Below are positions 36,310 through 44,414 of a DNA stretch of 64,000 nt, piece after piece. Where the stretch lies: the NCBI GenBank assembly GCA_035439505.1, contig DAORKJ010000001.1:1-64000 (forward strand), given 5' to 3'. Under the pieces are notes generated by a model that saw only the letters and a list, made by a program, of their open reading frames with translations, was not told the origin of the DNA and did no database searches. Within the stretch, counting starts at the first letter, position 1, and each line of letters starts with the position of its first letter. The DNA is from UBA7236 sp035439505. Its GTDB lineage: Bacteria > Bacteroidota > Bacteroidia > Chitinophagales > BACL12. The translations under genes and the position numbers were made by a program.

Positions 36310-36891
36310 TTACTTCGCAGAAAACTTCATTTTATACTTTGCAGCAATATTTCCTTTAGCAATATTATCCAGTTTCTTTTTAATTAAACTGCGTTTTAAA
36401 GGTGTCATATGGTCGGTTAATAATATCCCTTCTAAATGGTCGTACTCGTGTTGAATAATACGCGCATTCATTTCGTTGAAACTAACAGTATGCTCAACAA
36501 AATTTTCATCCTGATAACGCAATTTCACTGTTTCATTTCTTGAAATTTTCACACGCACATCCGGTATACTCAAACAACCTTCTTCATAAACCCATGGCTC
36601 ACCACTTTCATCAATTATTTGAGGATTAATAAATACCTGTTTAATACCTTTAGTTAAACGCACATCACTTTCTTCATCATCATCTTCATCTTCTTTTAAT
36701 TGCTCACTATCTACCACAAATAAACGAATATCTAATCCAATTTGTGGTGCAGCTAAACCCACTCCTCTCCCATTATACATGGTTTCCCACATATTGGCGA
36801 TTAACTCTTTTAACTTCGGATAATCGGCAGCAATTGGCTGAGCTACTTTTTTTAAAACCGGATGCCCATAGGCTATAATAGGTAAAATCAT
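36310..36891 (-). CDS. def: Peptide deformylase
   Basis: 193 residues. All three metal-site motifs are present: GVGLAAPQ (43-50), EGCLS (104-108) with the cysteine ligand Cys106, and QHEYDH (147-152) with His148, Glu149 and His152. The enzyme removes the formyl group from N-terminal methionine of new proteins. An acidic insertion (about 65-76, KEDEDDDEESD) sits between motifs 1 and 2, longer than in E. coli Def. The gene follows ruvX by two bases, so they are co-transcribed. Confidence 0.96.
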   Translation of the reverse strand: MILPIIAYGHPVLKKVAQPIAADYPKLKELIANMWETMYNGRGVGLAAPQIGLDIRLFVVDSEQLKEDEDDDEESDVRLTKGIKQVFINPQIIDESGEPWVYEEGCLSIPDVRVKISRNETVKLRYQDENFVEHTVSFNEMNARIIQHEYDHLEGILLTDHMTPLKRSLIKKKLDNIAKGNIAAKYKMKFSAK

Positions 36892-36893
36892 AA

Positions 36894-37304
36894 TTATAAA
36901 TTTTGTAAATATTCTTGCAAAATAATTGTCGCACTTATTTGATCCAATAATTTTTTATCCCTGCGCTGTTTCTTTTTGACACCACTTGCTACTAGTGTTT
37001 GCATAGCCATTTTACTGGTATAAGTTTCATCCCATTTTTCAACAGGAATTGAAGGAAAATGTTTTTGCAGTTGCGTGATAAATTTTTCTACATATGGCGT
37101 AGCGTGCGTGGCATTACCACGTAAATCAGTTGGATATCCTATCAAAAATTTCTCAACCTGTTCAGTTACAATATATGTTTTAATAAAATTAATCGCATCC
37201 TTATTTTCCACCGTTGTTAAAGCTGTAGCAATAATTTTCAGCGGGTCGGTGACTGCCAGTCCCACCCGTTTTGCACCATAATCTATTGCCATTACTCTTG
37301 CCAT
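36894..37304 (-). CDS. ruvX: Putative pre-16S rRNA nuclease / Holliday junction resolvase RuvX (YqgF)
   Basis: 136 residues with the RNase H-like YqgF fold: MAIDYGAKRVGLAVTD at the start (catalytic Asp8), FLIGYPTDLRGNAT in the middle, EKWDETYTSKMA and a late KKLLDQISATIILQEYL (catalytic Asp). YqgF processes the 5' end of 16S rRNA in E. coli and was earlier named RuvX. The gene lies between the ubiA-family gene (five bases upstream) and def (two bases downstream) in one transcription unit. Confidence 0.93.
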   Translation of the reverse strand: MARVMAIDYGAKRVGLAVTDPLKIIATALTTVENKDAINFIKTYIVTEQVEKFLIGYPTDLRGNATHATPYVEKFITQLQKHFPSIPVEKWDETYTSKMAMQTLVASGVKKKQRRDKKLLDQISATIILQEYLQNL

Positions 37305-37309
37305 AATAG

Positions 37310-38167
37310 TTATATTGCTTCCCTTAACAAATTCGTAATAACAAAAATTCCAAATACCACGCTGGCAATGCCATTTGCGGTAAAAAATGCGCGATTAACT
37401 TTACTTAAATCGGTTGGTTTTACAATTAAATGCTGATAAATGAGCATAGCAACAAAAATACCAGCGCCAACCCAATATAATGTGCCAAACAAAGGATACA
37501 TGCCTGCATACCAAACCAATAATGCGGTATTAAAATGTATGATGATGGAAACTACCAATGCATTAAATTTTCCCAACTTAGCCGGTAAAGAATATAAGTT
37601 ATTTGATTTATCAAAATCTTCATCTTGTAAAGCGTAAATTATATCAAACCCCGATACCCATGTAAATACAATTAAAGAAAAAATAATTGGTATGGTTTGA
37701 AAAGTTTCTGTAACCGCTAAATAAGCACCAATAGGCGCCAGAGCCAAACCTATTCCTAAAATAAAATGGCATAACCACGTAAATCGTTTTGTATAGGAAT
37801 ACCCCAAAATAACCAATAAAGCCACAGGTGATAAATAGAAACATAACGTATTTAACATCAATGCACATAACATAAATGCTATGGCATTGGCAAAAACAAA
37901 ATACAATGCATTTTTACGGGTTATTACACCCTTCGGGATTTCACGTTGTGCAGTCCGGGCATTTTTTTTATCTATATCAGCATCAATGTATCGGTTAAAC
38001 GCCATTGCTGCGCTTCGTGCGAAAACCATACAGGCTATCACCAACAATAAATCGGTCCATAAAAATTGCGCACCGGGTTGGGTAATACCTAAGGTAAAAC
38101 CAATAATGGCAAAGGGTAAGGCGAAAACCGTATGACTGAATGTAATTAATGAAAGGTAACTTTTCAT
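37310..38167 (-). CDS. UbiA-family prenyltransferase
   Basis: 285 residues with eight or nine membrane helices. The first Asp-rich motif is NRYIDADID (58-66) and the second is DEDFDKSNNLYSLPAKLG, both required for Mg-diphosphate binding. The QREIPKG loop also fits. Bacterial members transfer polyprenyl groups to 4-hydroxybenzoate, 1,4-dihydroxy-6-naphthoate or related rings in ubiquinone or menaquinone synthesis. Bacteroidota use menaquinone, and this subgroup resembles the futalosine-pathway prenyltransferase (MqnP), but I cannot separate the options by sequence. It is followed by ruvX and def. Confidence 0.88.
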   Translation of the reverse strand: MKSYLSLITFSHTVFALPFAIIGFTLGITQPGAQFLWTDLLLVIACMVFARSAAMAFNRYIDADIDKKNARTAQREIPKGVITRKNALYFVFANAIAFMLCALMLNTLCFYLSPVALLVILGYSYTKRFTWLCHFILGIGLALAPIGAYLAVTETFQTIPIIFSLIVFTWVSGFDIIYALQDEDFDKSNNLYSLPAKLGKFNALVVSIIIHFNTALLVWYAGMYPLFGTLYWVGAGIFVAMLIYQHLIVKPTDLSKVNRAFFTANGIASVVFGIFVITNLLREAI

Positions 38168-38179
38168 GTGGACACAAAG

Positions 38180-39844
38180 TTACAAAATGCCTTTTTTCTT
38201 TTTCCGCGCTATTAACCAGTTGTCAACGGTTTCCACAGACTGTGCATTCCAGCACATCGCCTTGGTTAAACCGCCTTTGCGCGCTGAAATCACACCCCAT
38301 TTAATATCGCCTATTCCTTCAATGCTGTGCGCATCGGGGTTGACAGAAATCATTACCCCTTTTTCCATGGCATAGGGAATATAGGTATGATCAATATCCA
38401 AACGGTATGGATTAGCATTAATTTCTATCACCACATCATTTGCTGCGCAGGCATCTATAATTTTTTTATGGTCTACAGGATAACCGGGACGACTCAATAA
38501 TAATCTGCCTGTCATATGTCCCAAAATAGTAGTATACGGATTTTCAATCGCGCGCAATAAGCGTTGTGTTGCCTTGTCGATATCCATTTTTAAATTTTGA
38601 TGAATACTGACAATTACTAAATCAAAAGATTTTAAAACGGCATCATCATAATCGAGTGTACCATCATTTAAAATATCACACTCAATACTTGAATAAATTT
38701 TAATTCCTGCTGATGTATTTAACGCACTAATTTCTTTTTGTTGAGCAATAATTTGCGCTTCAGTTAATCCTCCTGCATAAACTGCGGTTTTACTGTGATC
38801 AGAAATTACAAAATAGGTATATCCATTCATTTTGCACGCTTCCGCCATTTCTGCAACGGTGTTTTTACCATCACTCCATGTGCTGTGATTATGCACTACG
38901 CCTTGAATATCTGCTAATGTAACAATTGGATTACCACTATCCAACTTATTAATAGCCCCAACTCTCAACTCCGGCGCTCTGTATGGCTCTCCTGCTGCTT
39001 CAAACAACGCTTCTTCGGCATCAAATTGGGTATTGCCGTTTAATTTGGGTAATACTTTATTGACAAAATCTTCATCACCCGTACGAACAAATAATTCAAA
39101 ATAAAACTGCGCATCTTCAACAATAATGATTTGGAAATGAATATCATTTTGTGCTTTACCGGTAATAAGTGTTTCGGTTTGTTCCTTAATTTCCAAAAAT
39201 GGAAATGCACTAAGATGTTGTGATATGTTTGCCGATTTATTTACAATAAACTGAACCACATCAATAATATTATCCTGCCTTCTGATGGCTCCGCATAATG
39301 CTATTTTTCCATGAGCTAATTGTTGCTGCATTACCGATAACATTTCATCAACTAAAGCGGCAATTGTAGCATACCTGAATTTCCCCTGATTACTTTGATA
39401 ATAATTTATCGATTGAATTACACTCTCTTGTGTTTTTTCACCAAAGCCTTTTAATTTGGACAACCTATTTTCATTGCAGGCATATAACAACTCTCCAATC
39501 GTTTCTATTCCCAATTCACGCCAAATCACCCCAACTTTTTTACCGCCAAGTCCTTTAATACGCAAAATTTCAATAATGCCCGGAGGCGTAATCGCCATAA
39601 GCTCCTCCAAAGCAGCAATAGTCCCGGTATTGCGCAACTCAACAATTTTAGCTGCCACCGACTTCCCAATACCCTGCCGCTTCGCTAAATCATCCTCTTC
39701 CAATTCCATCACATGTTCGTGGATACGACCAATCTGAAACGCTGCATTAGCATAACTTTTAGTCTTAAAATCATTTTCCCCATGCAGTTCCATTAAACCG
39801 CCAATGGTCTTAAAAATTGCTGAAACTTCTTTGTTTGATAACAT
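38180..39844 (-). CDS. PolX-like protein with HhH and PHP domains, polymerase site degenerate
   Basis: 554 residues from MLSNKEV; the in-frame ATG seven codons upstream is less like the family start. The order is a Pol beta-like helical 8-kDa domain with HhH motifs (about 1-145), a palm-like nucleotidyltransferase region (about 150-290) and a C-terminal PHP domain (about 320-554). The PHP metal motifs HNHSTWSDG, ISDHS, SIECDIL, ILGHMTG and NPDAHS are intact. In the palm, the PolX motif GAxRR is followed by D-x-D in active enzymes, but here it reads GAIRRQDNIIDVVQF, with Val196 and Gln198 at the catalytic positions. The third Asp also appears replaced. A nuclease without polymerase activity is inferred. 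Confidence 0.85.
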   Translation of the reverse strand: MLSNKEVSAIFKTIGGLMELHGENDFKTKSYANAAFQIGRIHEHVMELEEDDLAKRQGIGKSVAAKIVELRNTGTIAALEELMAITPPGIIEILRIKGLGGKKVGVIWRELGIETIGELLYACNENRLSKLKGFGEKTQESVIQSINYYQSNQGKFRYATIAALVDEMLSVMQQQLAHGKIALCGAIRRQDNIIDVVQFIVNKSANISQHLSAFPFLEIKEQTETLITGKAQNDIHFQIIIVEDAQFYFELFVRTGDEDFVNKVLPKLNGNTQFDAEEALFEAAGEPYRAPELRVGAINKLDSGNPIVTLADIQGVVHNHSTWSDGKNTVAEMAEACKMNGYTYFVISDHSKTAVYAGGLTEAQIIAQQKEISALNTSAGIKIYSSIECDILNDGTLDYDDAVLKSFDLVIVSIHQNLKMDIDKATQRLLRAIENPYTTILGHMTGRLLLSRPGYPVDHKKIIDACAANDVVIEINANPYRLDIDHTYIPYAMEKGVMISVNPDAHSIEGIGDIKWGVISARKGGLTKAMCWNAQSVETVDNWLIARKKKKGIL

Positions 39845-39890
39845 ACCTAGCCAACAAAAATACACTGTTTACGGTGATTTGAACCTAAAA

Positions 39891-39923
39891 TTTGGAAATG
39901 TGAAAAAAGTACTATTACATTTG
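39891..39923 (+). promoter_or_regulatory. Bacteroidota-type promoter of the TetR/efflux operon
   Basis: TTTG (39891-39894), a 21-base spacer and TACATTTG (39916-39923) fit the phylum consensus TTTG-N19..21-TAnnTTTG. The -7 element overlaps palindrome ACATTTG-CA-CAAATGT (39917-39932), so a bound repressor could cover it. Confidence 0.7.
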
Positions 39924-39950
39924 CACAAATGTTTAACAATATTGTTAAAC
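39917..39950. promoter_or_regulatory. Paired palindromic operators of the TetR regulator
   Basis: Two abutting palindromes sit between promoter and start codon. The first is ACATTTG-CA-CAAATGT (39917-39932). The second is a perfect 20-bp palindrome with half-sites GTTTAACAAT and ATTGTTAAAC (39931-39950). They lie 13-46 bases before the TetR ATG, as expected for an autorepressor. Confidence 0.7.
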
Positions 39951-39962
39951 TAATATGTCAAT

Positions 39963-40574
39963 ATGCCGGAAATAGACAAAAACACCGAACAAAAAATCCT
40001 GGATGCTGCTCGCAAAGTGTTTACACGACAAGGTTTCGCAGCTGCCAGAATGGACGATATTGCTCAGGAAGCCGGCATTAACCGAGCCTTATTGCACTAC
40101 TATTTCCGGTCCAAACAAAAATTGTTCGATGTCATTTTTGCAGAAAACATGGGCAATTTTTACAGCAGTTTCGTGTCAATTTTAGCGTCCGAGGCTGACC
40201 TGGAGACCAAAATCCGGAGTTTGGTGCATGCAGAAATCGATATGCTGCTCAAAAATCAGGACCTACCCCTATTTATCATCAGCGAAGCAAGCCGCAATCC
40301 TGAAATGATGATACAACAAATGACACATGTTCCGGTGAGGCAATTTATGCTGCAATTTGTTCAACTCATTAACACGGAGGCGGCAAAAGGTAATATTAAA
40401 TCAATCAACCCTATCCATTTGCTCATGCATATTATGTCGCTTTGTATTTTCCCATTTGTTGGAAGACCCGTGTTTATGCATGTCACCGGAACCGATATGA
40501 ACGGTTTTGAAAACCTGATGGAAGAAAGAAAAAATATTATCGCGGATTCTGTAATACAATTGATAAAAAAATAA
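39963..40574 (+). CDS. TetR/AcrR family transcriptional regulator
   Basis: 203 residues. The N-terminal helix-turn-helix (about 10-56) reads ILDAARKVFTRQGFAAARMDDIAQEAGINRALLHYYFRSKQKLFD by its typical pattern, here split for length only. The C-terminal ligand-binding bundle follows (about 60-203). It heads the efflux operon, whose next gene begins inside its own stop codon (TAATG). By analogy with E. coli CecR (YbiH) upstream of ybhGFSR, it probably represses the operon until a toxic compound binds. Palindromes just upstream are the likely operators. Confidence 0.92.
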   Translation: MPEIDKNTEQKILDAARKVFTRQGFAAARMDDIAQEAGINRALLHYYFRSKQKLFDVIFAENMGNFYSSFVSILASEADLETKIRSLVHAEIDMLLKNQDLPLFIISEASRNPEMMIQQMTHVPVRQFMLQFVQLINTEAAKGNIKSINPIHLLMHIMSLCIFPFVGRPVFMHVTGTDMNGFENLMEERKNIIADSVIQLIKK

Positions 40575-41848
40575 TGGTTATGAAAAAATTTGGTTTAGTT
40601 GTGTATGTGCTTTTTGTGCTAACATCCTCCAACTATGCACAATCCACTGTTACACTTAATACTTGTTATAGTTTAGCTGAAACGCATTATCCGTTTGTTG
40701 CTCAAAAAAATATTCTGGCACAAATAACAGATGAAGCCATACAAAAAATAAATGCCGTTTGGCAACCACAGGTTTATATTAATGCACAAGCCACTTATCA
40801 AAGTGATGTTACTTCAATAGGTATTACTATTCCAGGAATTGAAATACAAGAGTTGAGTAAAGACCAGTATAAAGCAACACTGGATATTTCACAAACTTTA
40901 TATGATGGTGGAATTAGTAAACAACAACGTGCCATACAAACAATAAATACCGATGTGGAAACACAGAAAGTAAACGTAGACATGTATAAAATTCGCGAAC
41001 GCATCAATCAAATTTATTTGGTAATCCTTCAGGCAGAAAAACAATTGGCATTAGTAGACAATCTGAAAATTGAATTAAATAATCAGGCAGAAAAAATAAA
41101 AGCCGGACAACAATTTGGAACCGCAACGCAGTTTCAGGCAGATATACTTGCAGCAGAAATTATTAAAGCGGACCAAAAACGTATCGAAATAATTTCCGCA
41201 CGTGAAGCAGCCATAAACATGTTGAATCAAATAACAGGTAGCGAATTTAACTATCAAACCCAATTTGAAACACCGGTTATTGGTTTACCAGAAAACGATA
41301 CCATTATCCAAAGACCTGAGTTAGCGTTATACGATGCACAAAGCAAATTATTACAATCACAAATGTCATTTGCAGAGGCTGCTACTTTACCTAAACTAAG
41401 TTTGTTTGTTCAAGGCGGATACGGTCGCCCCGGATTAAATTTTTTGGATGATACATTTCAGTTTTATTATTTGGGAGGAATAAAATTAAATTATCCGTTG
41501 TGGACCGGCAATAGTAAATCACATGATGCTGCAATTTACCGTTTACAGGCCGACAATATTGAAAATTATAAGTCCTCCTTTACACTAACAACATCAGTTC
41601 AATCAGAACAGCAACTAGCAGAAATAAAAAAAGTTAATCAACTGATTGAAAAAGACGAGGAACTAATTACCCTTAAAACTAAAATAAAAACAGGCGCACA
41701 AGCACAACTTGATAACGGCACAATGGCAGCTGATGATTATGTGAAATATGTAACTGACGAAAATGAAGCCAAAATAAATCTTGCCATTCATCAAATGCAA
41801 TTGGTTGCGGCTCAAATTAATTATCTGACAATTATTGGTAAATTATAA
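40574..41848 (+). CDS. TolC family outer-membrane efflux protein
   Basis: 424 residues with a signal peptide (ending SSNYAQS); a start two codons later at 40580 (MKKFGL) is equally possible. The outer-membrane efflux protein repeats are visible as two related halves of long helices and short strands: VTLNTCYSLAETHYPFVAQKN, the TLYDGG segment, and QSKLLQSQMSFAEAATLPKLSLF. It forms the trimeric outer-membrane channel for the periplasmic adaptor and ABC exporter encoded next. The start overlaps the TetR stop, so expression follows that of the regulator. Confidence 0.9.
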   Translation: MVMKKFGLVVYVLFVLTSSNYAQSTVTLNTCYSLAETHYPFVAQKNILAQITDEAIQKINAVWQPQVYINAQATYQSDVTSIGITIPGIEIQELSKDQYKATLDISQTLYDGGISKQQRAIQTINTDVETQKVNVDMYKIRERINQIYLVILQAEKQLALVDNLKIELNNQAEKIKAGQQFGTATQFQADILAAEIIKADQKRIEIISAREAAINMLNQITGSEFNYQTQFETPVIGLPENDTIIQRPELALYDAQSKLLQSQMSFAEAATLPKLSLFVQGGYGRPGLNFLDDTFQFYYLGGIKLNYPLWTGNSKSHDAAIYRLQADNIENYKSSFTLTTSVQSEQQLAEIKKVNQLIEKDEELITLKTKIKTGAQAQLDNGTMAADDYVKYVTDENEAKINLAIHQMQLVAAQINYLTIIGKL

Positions 41849-41852
41849 GTAT

Positions 41853-42749
41853 ATGAAAAAAACCTTAATCATACTGAGTGCAACAATTTTGTTAGCAAGT
41901 TGCGCCGGTGAAGAAAATGCTTTCGATGCTACCGGCACATTCGAAGCAAAAGAAATAATTGTTTCAACAGGCGTAGGCGGAAAAATTATTCAATTAAAAG
42001 CGGAAGAAGGCGACAGTTTATCAGCTAATGCCATAGTTGGAACAATAGATACCACACAACTCTATTTAAAAAAATTGCAGCTACAAGCACAAATAAAAGC
42101 CGTATTGAGCAAACAACCGGATATTAATTCTCAAATTGCCGGACTGCAGGAACAAATTAAAACTGCTAATACAGAAAAAATCCGTATCGACAATTTGGTT
42201 GCAGCAGGTGTTGGCACACAAAAACAAGCAGATGATATTCGCAGTCAGATTACTGTGTTACAAAAACAATTGGATGCTCAACAAACTGCGCTGCAAATTA
42301 CCTCTCAATCAATTTACCAGGAAGTTGCTCCGCTTACATTGCAAATTGCACAAGTGGATGACCAATTAGTGCAATCAGCAATCCTCAATCCGGTAAAAGG
42401 AACAGTGCTTACATTGTATGCGGAACAAGGTGAATTTACTACACCCGGAAAAGCGATTTATAAAATTGCAGATTTAAGTACTATGACCTTACGTGCCTAT
42501 ATTACCGGAGCTCAGCTAGCACAAATTAAACTTGGTCAACAGGTTACCGTTAAAATTGATAACGGCGAAAAAAATTATTCGGAATTACCGGGCACTATTT
42601 ATTGGATTTCAGAAAAAGCGGAATTCACTCCCAAAACTATTCAAACTAAAGAGGAACGTGCCAATTTAGTGTATGCCATTAAAGTAAAAGTACCAAATAA
42701 CGGCCAAATAAAAATTGGCATGTATGGCGAATTGATATTGAATAAATAA
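41853..42749 (+). CDS. HlyD family periplasmic adaptor, lipoprotein (YbhG-like)
   Basis: 298 residues starting MKKTLIILSATILLASCAGEE, a lipoprotein signal with a lipobox cysteine (LASC). The body has the split biotinyl-lipoyl fold (GVGGKIIQLKAEEGDSLSANAIVGTID and ILNPVKGTVLTLYAEQGEFTTPGKAIYKIADL) separated by a coiled-coil hairpin (about 60-150), then a beta-barrel domain. It connects an inner-membrane ABC exporter to TolC. It lies four bases after the TolC gene. The closest E. coli counterpart by context is YbhG. Confidence 0.92.
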   Translation: MKKTLIILSATILLASCAGEENAFDATGTFEAKEIIVSTGVGGKIIQLKAEEGDSLSANAIVGTIDTTQLYLKKLQLQAQIKAVLSKQPDINSQIAGLQEQIKTANTEKIRIDNLVAAGVGTQKQADDIRSQITVLQKQLDAQQTALQITSQSIYQEVAPLTLQIAQVDDQLVQSAILNPVKGTVLTLYAEQGEFTTPGKAIYKIADLSTMTLRAYITGAQLAQIKLGQQVTVKIDNGEKNYSELPGTIYWISEKAEFTPKTIQTKEERANLVYAIKVKVPNNGQIKIGMYGELILNK

Positions 42750-42750
42750 T

Positions 42751-43665
42751 ATGAGCGGTATTCAAATTCATCACATTAATAAGTCCTTTAACAAAGGAAA
42801 AGTGCAGGCTTTAACCGATATTTCGTTTACTGTCCGGCCTGGTGAATTATTTGGATTAATAGGGCCCGATGGCGCAGGAAAAACAACTTTGTTTCGTATA
42901 CTCACTACGCTTTGGTTGGCAGACAGCGGATCTGCAAATGTGAATGGCCTTGATGTGATAAAAGATTACGCTGCTATACGCAAAATTATTGGCTATATGC
43001 CAGGTAAATTTTCTTTGTATCAGGATTTAACGGTTGAAGAAAATTTACAATTTTTCGCTACATTATTTCATACTTCCATTGAAAAAAATTATGAGCTGAT
43101 AAAGGATATATATATTCAGCTGGAACCTTTTAAAACACGGAAAGCAGGTAAATTATCAGGTGGTATGAAACAAAAACTGGCATTGTGTTGCGCACTCATT
43201 CATAAGCCTCAAGTTTTATTTTTAGATGAACCAACAACCGGCGTTGACCCTGTTTCGAGAAAAGAATTTTGGGAGATGTTAAAACGATTACAAAAAGAAC
43301 TGACTATCGTTGTATCTACACCTTATATGGATGAAGCAAATTTATGTGACAGGATTGCATTAATTCAAAAAGGACATATTTTACAAATTGACAAACCGGC
43401 AGCCATTATCCAGGCATTCGACAAAAAGTTATTTGCGGTTAAATCGTCAAATATGCACCGATTGATTAGTGATGTTCGCAATTTACCGGAAGTAAATAGT
43501 TGTTTCGGATTTGGCGATTATTTGCACGTTACCACAAACACTGACAGCACCGACGAAAATCATTTAATTGCAGCTATAACAGCTCAACAACATACCGATA
43601 TTGAAGTAAAAATAATTCAACCCGAAATTGAAGATTGTTTTATGGCATTAATGGAAAAGGAATAA
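42751..43665 (+). CDS. ABC exporter ATP-binding protein, first half of YbhF-like pair
   Basis: 304 residues. Walker A is GPDGAGKTT, the signature LSGGMKQKLALC is intact, Walker B is VLFLDEPTTGVDP and the H-loop position has STPYMDEA instead of the usual histidine. A C-terminal extension (about 215-304) follows the ATPase core. In E. coli YbhF two such domains are fused in one chain; here they are separate genes five bases apart. It energises the two permeases encoded downstream. Confidence 0.92.
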   Translation: MSGIQIHHINKSFNKGKVQALTDISFTVRPGELFGLIGPDGAGKTTLFRILTTLWLADSGSANVNGLDVIKDYAAIRKIIGYMPGKFSLYQDLTVEENLQFFATLFHTSIEKNYELIKDIYIQLEPFKTRKAGKLSGGMKQKLALCCALIHKPQVLFLDEPTTGVDPVSRKEFWEMLKRLQKELTIVVSTPYMDEANLCDRIALIQKGHILQIDKPAAIIQAFDKKLFAVKSSNMHRLISDVRNLPEVNSCFGFGDYLHVTTNTDSTDENHLIAAITAQQHTDIEVKIIQPEIEDCFMALMEKE

Positions 43666-43669
43666 CAAC

Positions 43670-44413
43670 ATGGCAGATAAAGTAATCATAACAGAAAACT
43701 TGACCAAAAAATTCGGCGACTTTACAGCCGTTGATGGTATTTCATTTCATGTAAATAAGGGTGAAATATTTGGATTTTTAGGTGCCAATGGTGCGGGAAA
43801 AACTACTGCCATGAAAATGCTGATTGGCATTTGGGAGCCAACATCCGGTAAAGCCGAGGTTGCAGGTTATGATATTTATCGCGATATGGAAAACATTAAA
43901 AAAAGTATTGGTTATATGAGCCAGCGCTTTTCTTTATATGAGGATATACCGGTTATTGAAAACATTCGTTTTTTTGGCGGGATATATGGATTAAGTCGCG
44001 CAGAAATTAAAGAAAAGTCCGCCGCCTTATTACATAAATTAAATTTAACGGCAGAATCCAAAACATTAGTAAGTGCACTTCCTTTAGGGTGGAAACAAAA
44101 GCTGGCCTTTTCATTGGCCATTATCCATCAGCCAAAAATTGTTTTTTTGGATGAACCAACAGGTGGTGTAGACCCGATTACCAGAAGGAAATTTTGGGAA
44201 TTAATTTACGATGCAGCCAACGAAGGTGTTACTGTGTTTGTCACCACACATTATATGGACGAAGCAGAATATTGCGACCGCATAAGTATTATGGTGGATG
44301 GCCGCATCGCTGCATTGGATACGCCTGCTGCATTAAAAAAACAATTTAATGCCGAAAATATAGATCAAATATTTACACATCTTGCAAGAGGTGCAAAAAG
44401 AACAGCCGATTAA
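43670..44413 (+). CDS. ABC exporter ATP-binding protein, second half of YbhF-like pair
   Basis: 247 residues. Walker A is GANGAGKTT, Walker B is IVFLDEPTGGVDP and the H-loop is TTHYMDEAEYCD. The signature motif is altered to ALPLGWKQKLAFS instead of LSGGQ, a change I recall from the second domain of YbhF-type proteins, so it probably marks the degenerate partner of the ATPase pair. The H-loop is good in this subunit and altered in the first, which suggests an asymmetric heterodimer with one working site (inference). Confidence 0.92.
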   Translation: MADKVIITENLTKKFGDFTAVDGISFHVNKGEIFGFLGANGAGKTTAMKMLIGIWEPTSGKAEVAGYDIYRDMENIKKSIGYMSQRFSLYEDIPVIENIRFFGGIYGLSRAEIKEKSAALLHKLNLTAESKTLVSALPLGWKQKLAFSLAIIHQPKIVFLDEPTGGVDPITRRKFWELIYDAANEGVTVFVTTHYMDEAEYCDRISIMVDGRIAALDTPAALKKQFNAENIDQIFTHLARGAKRTAD

Positions 44414-44414
44414 T

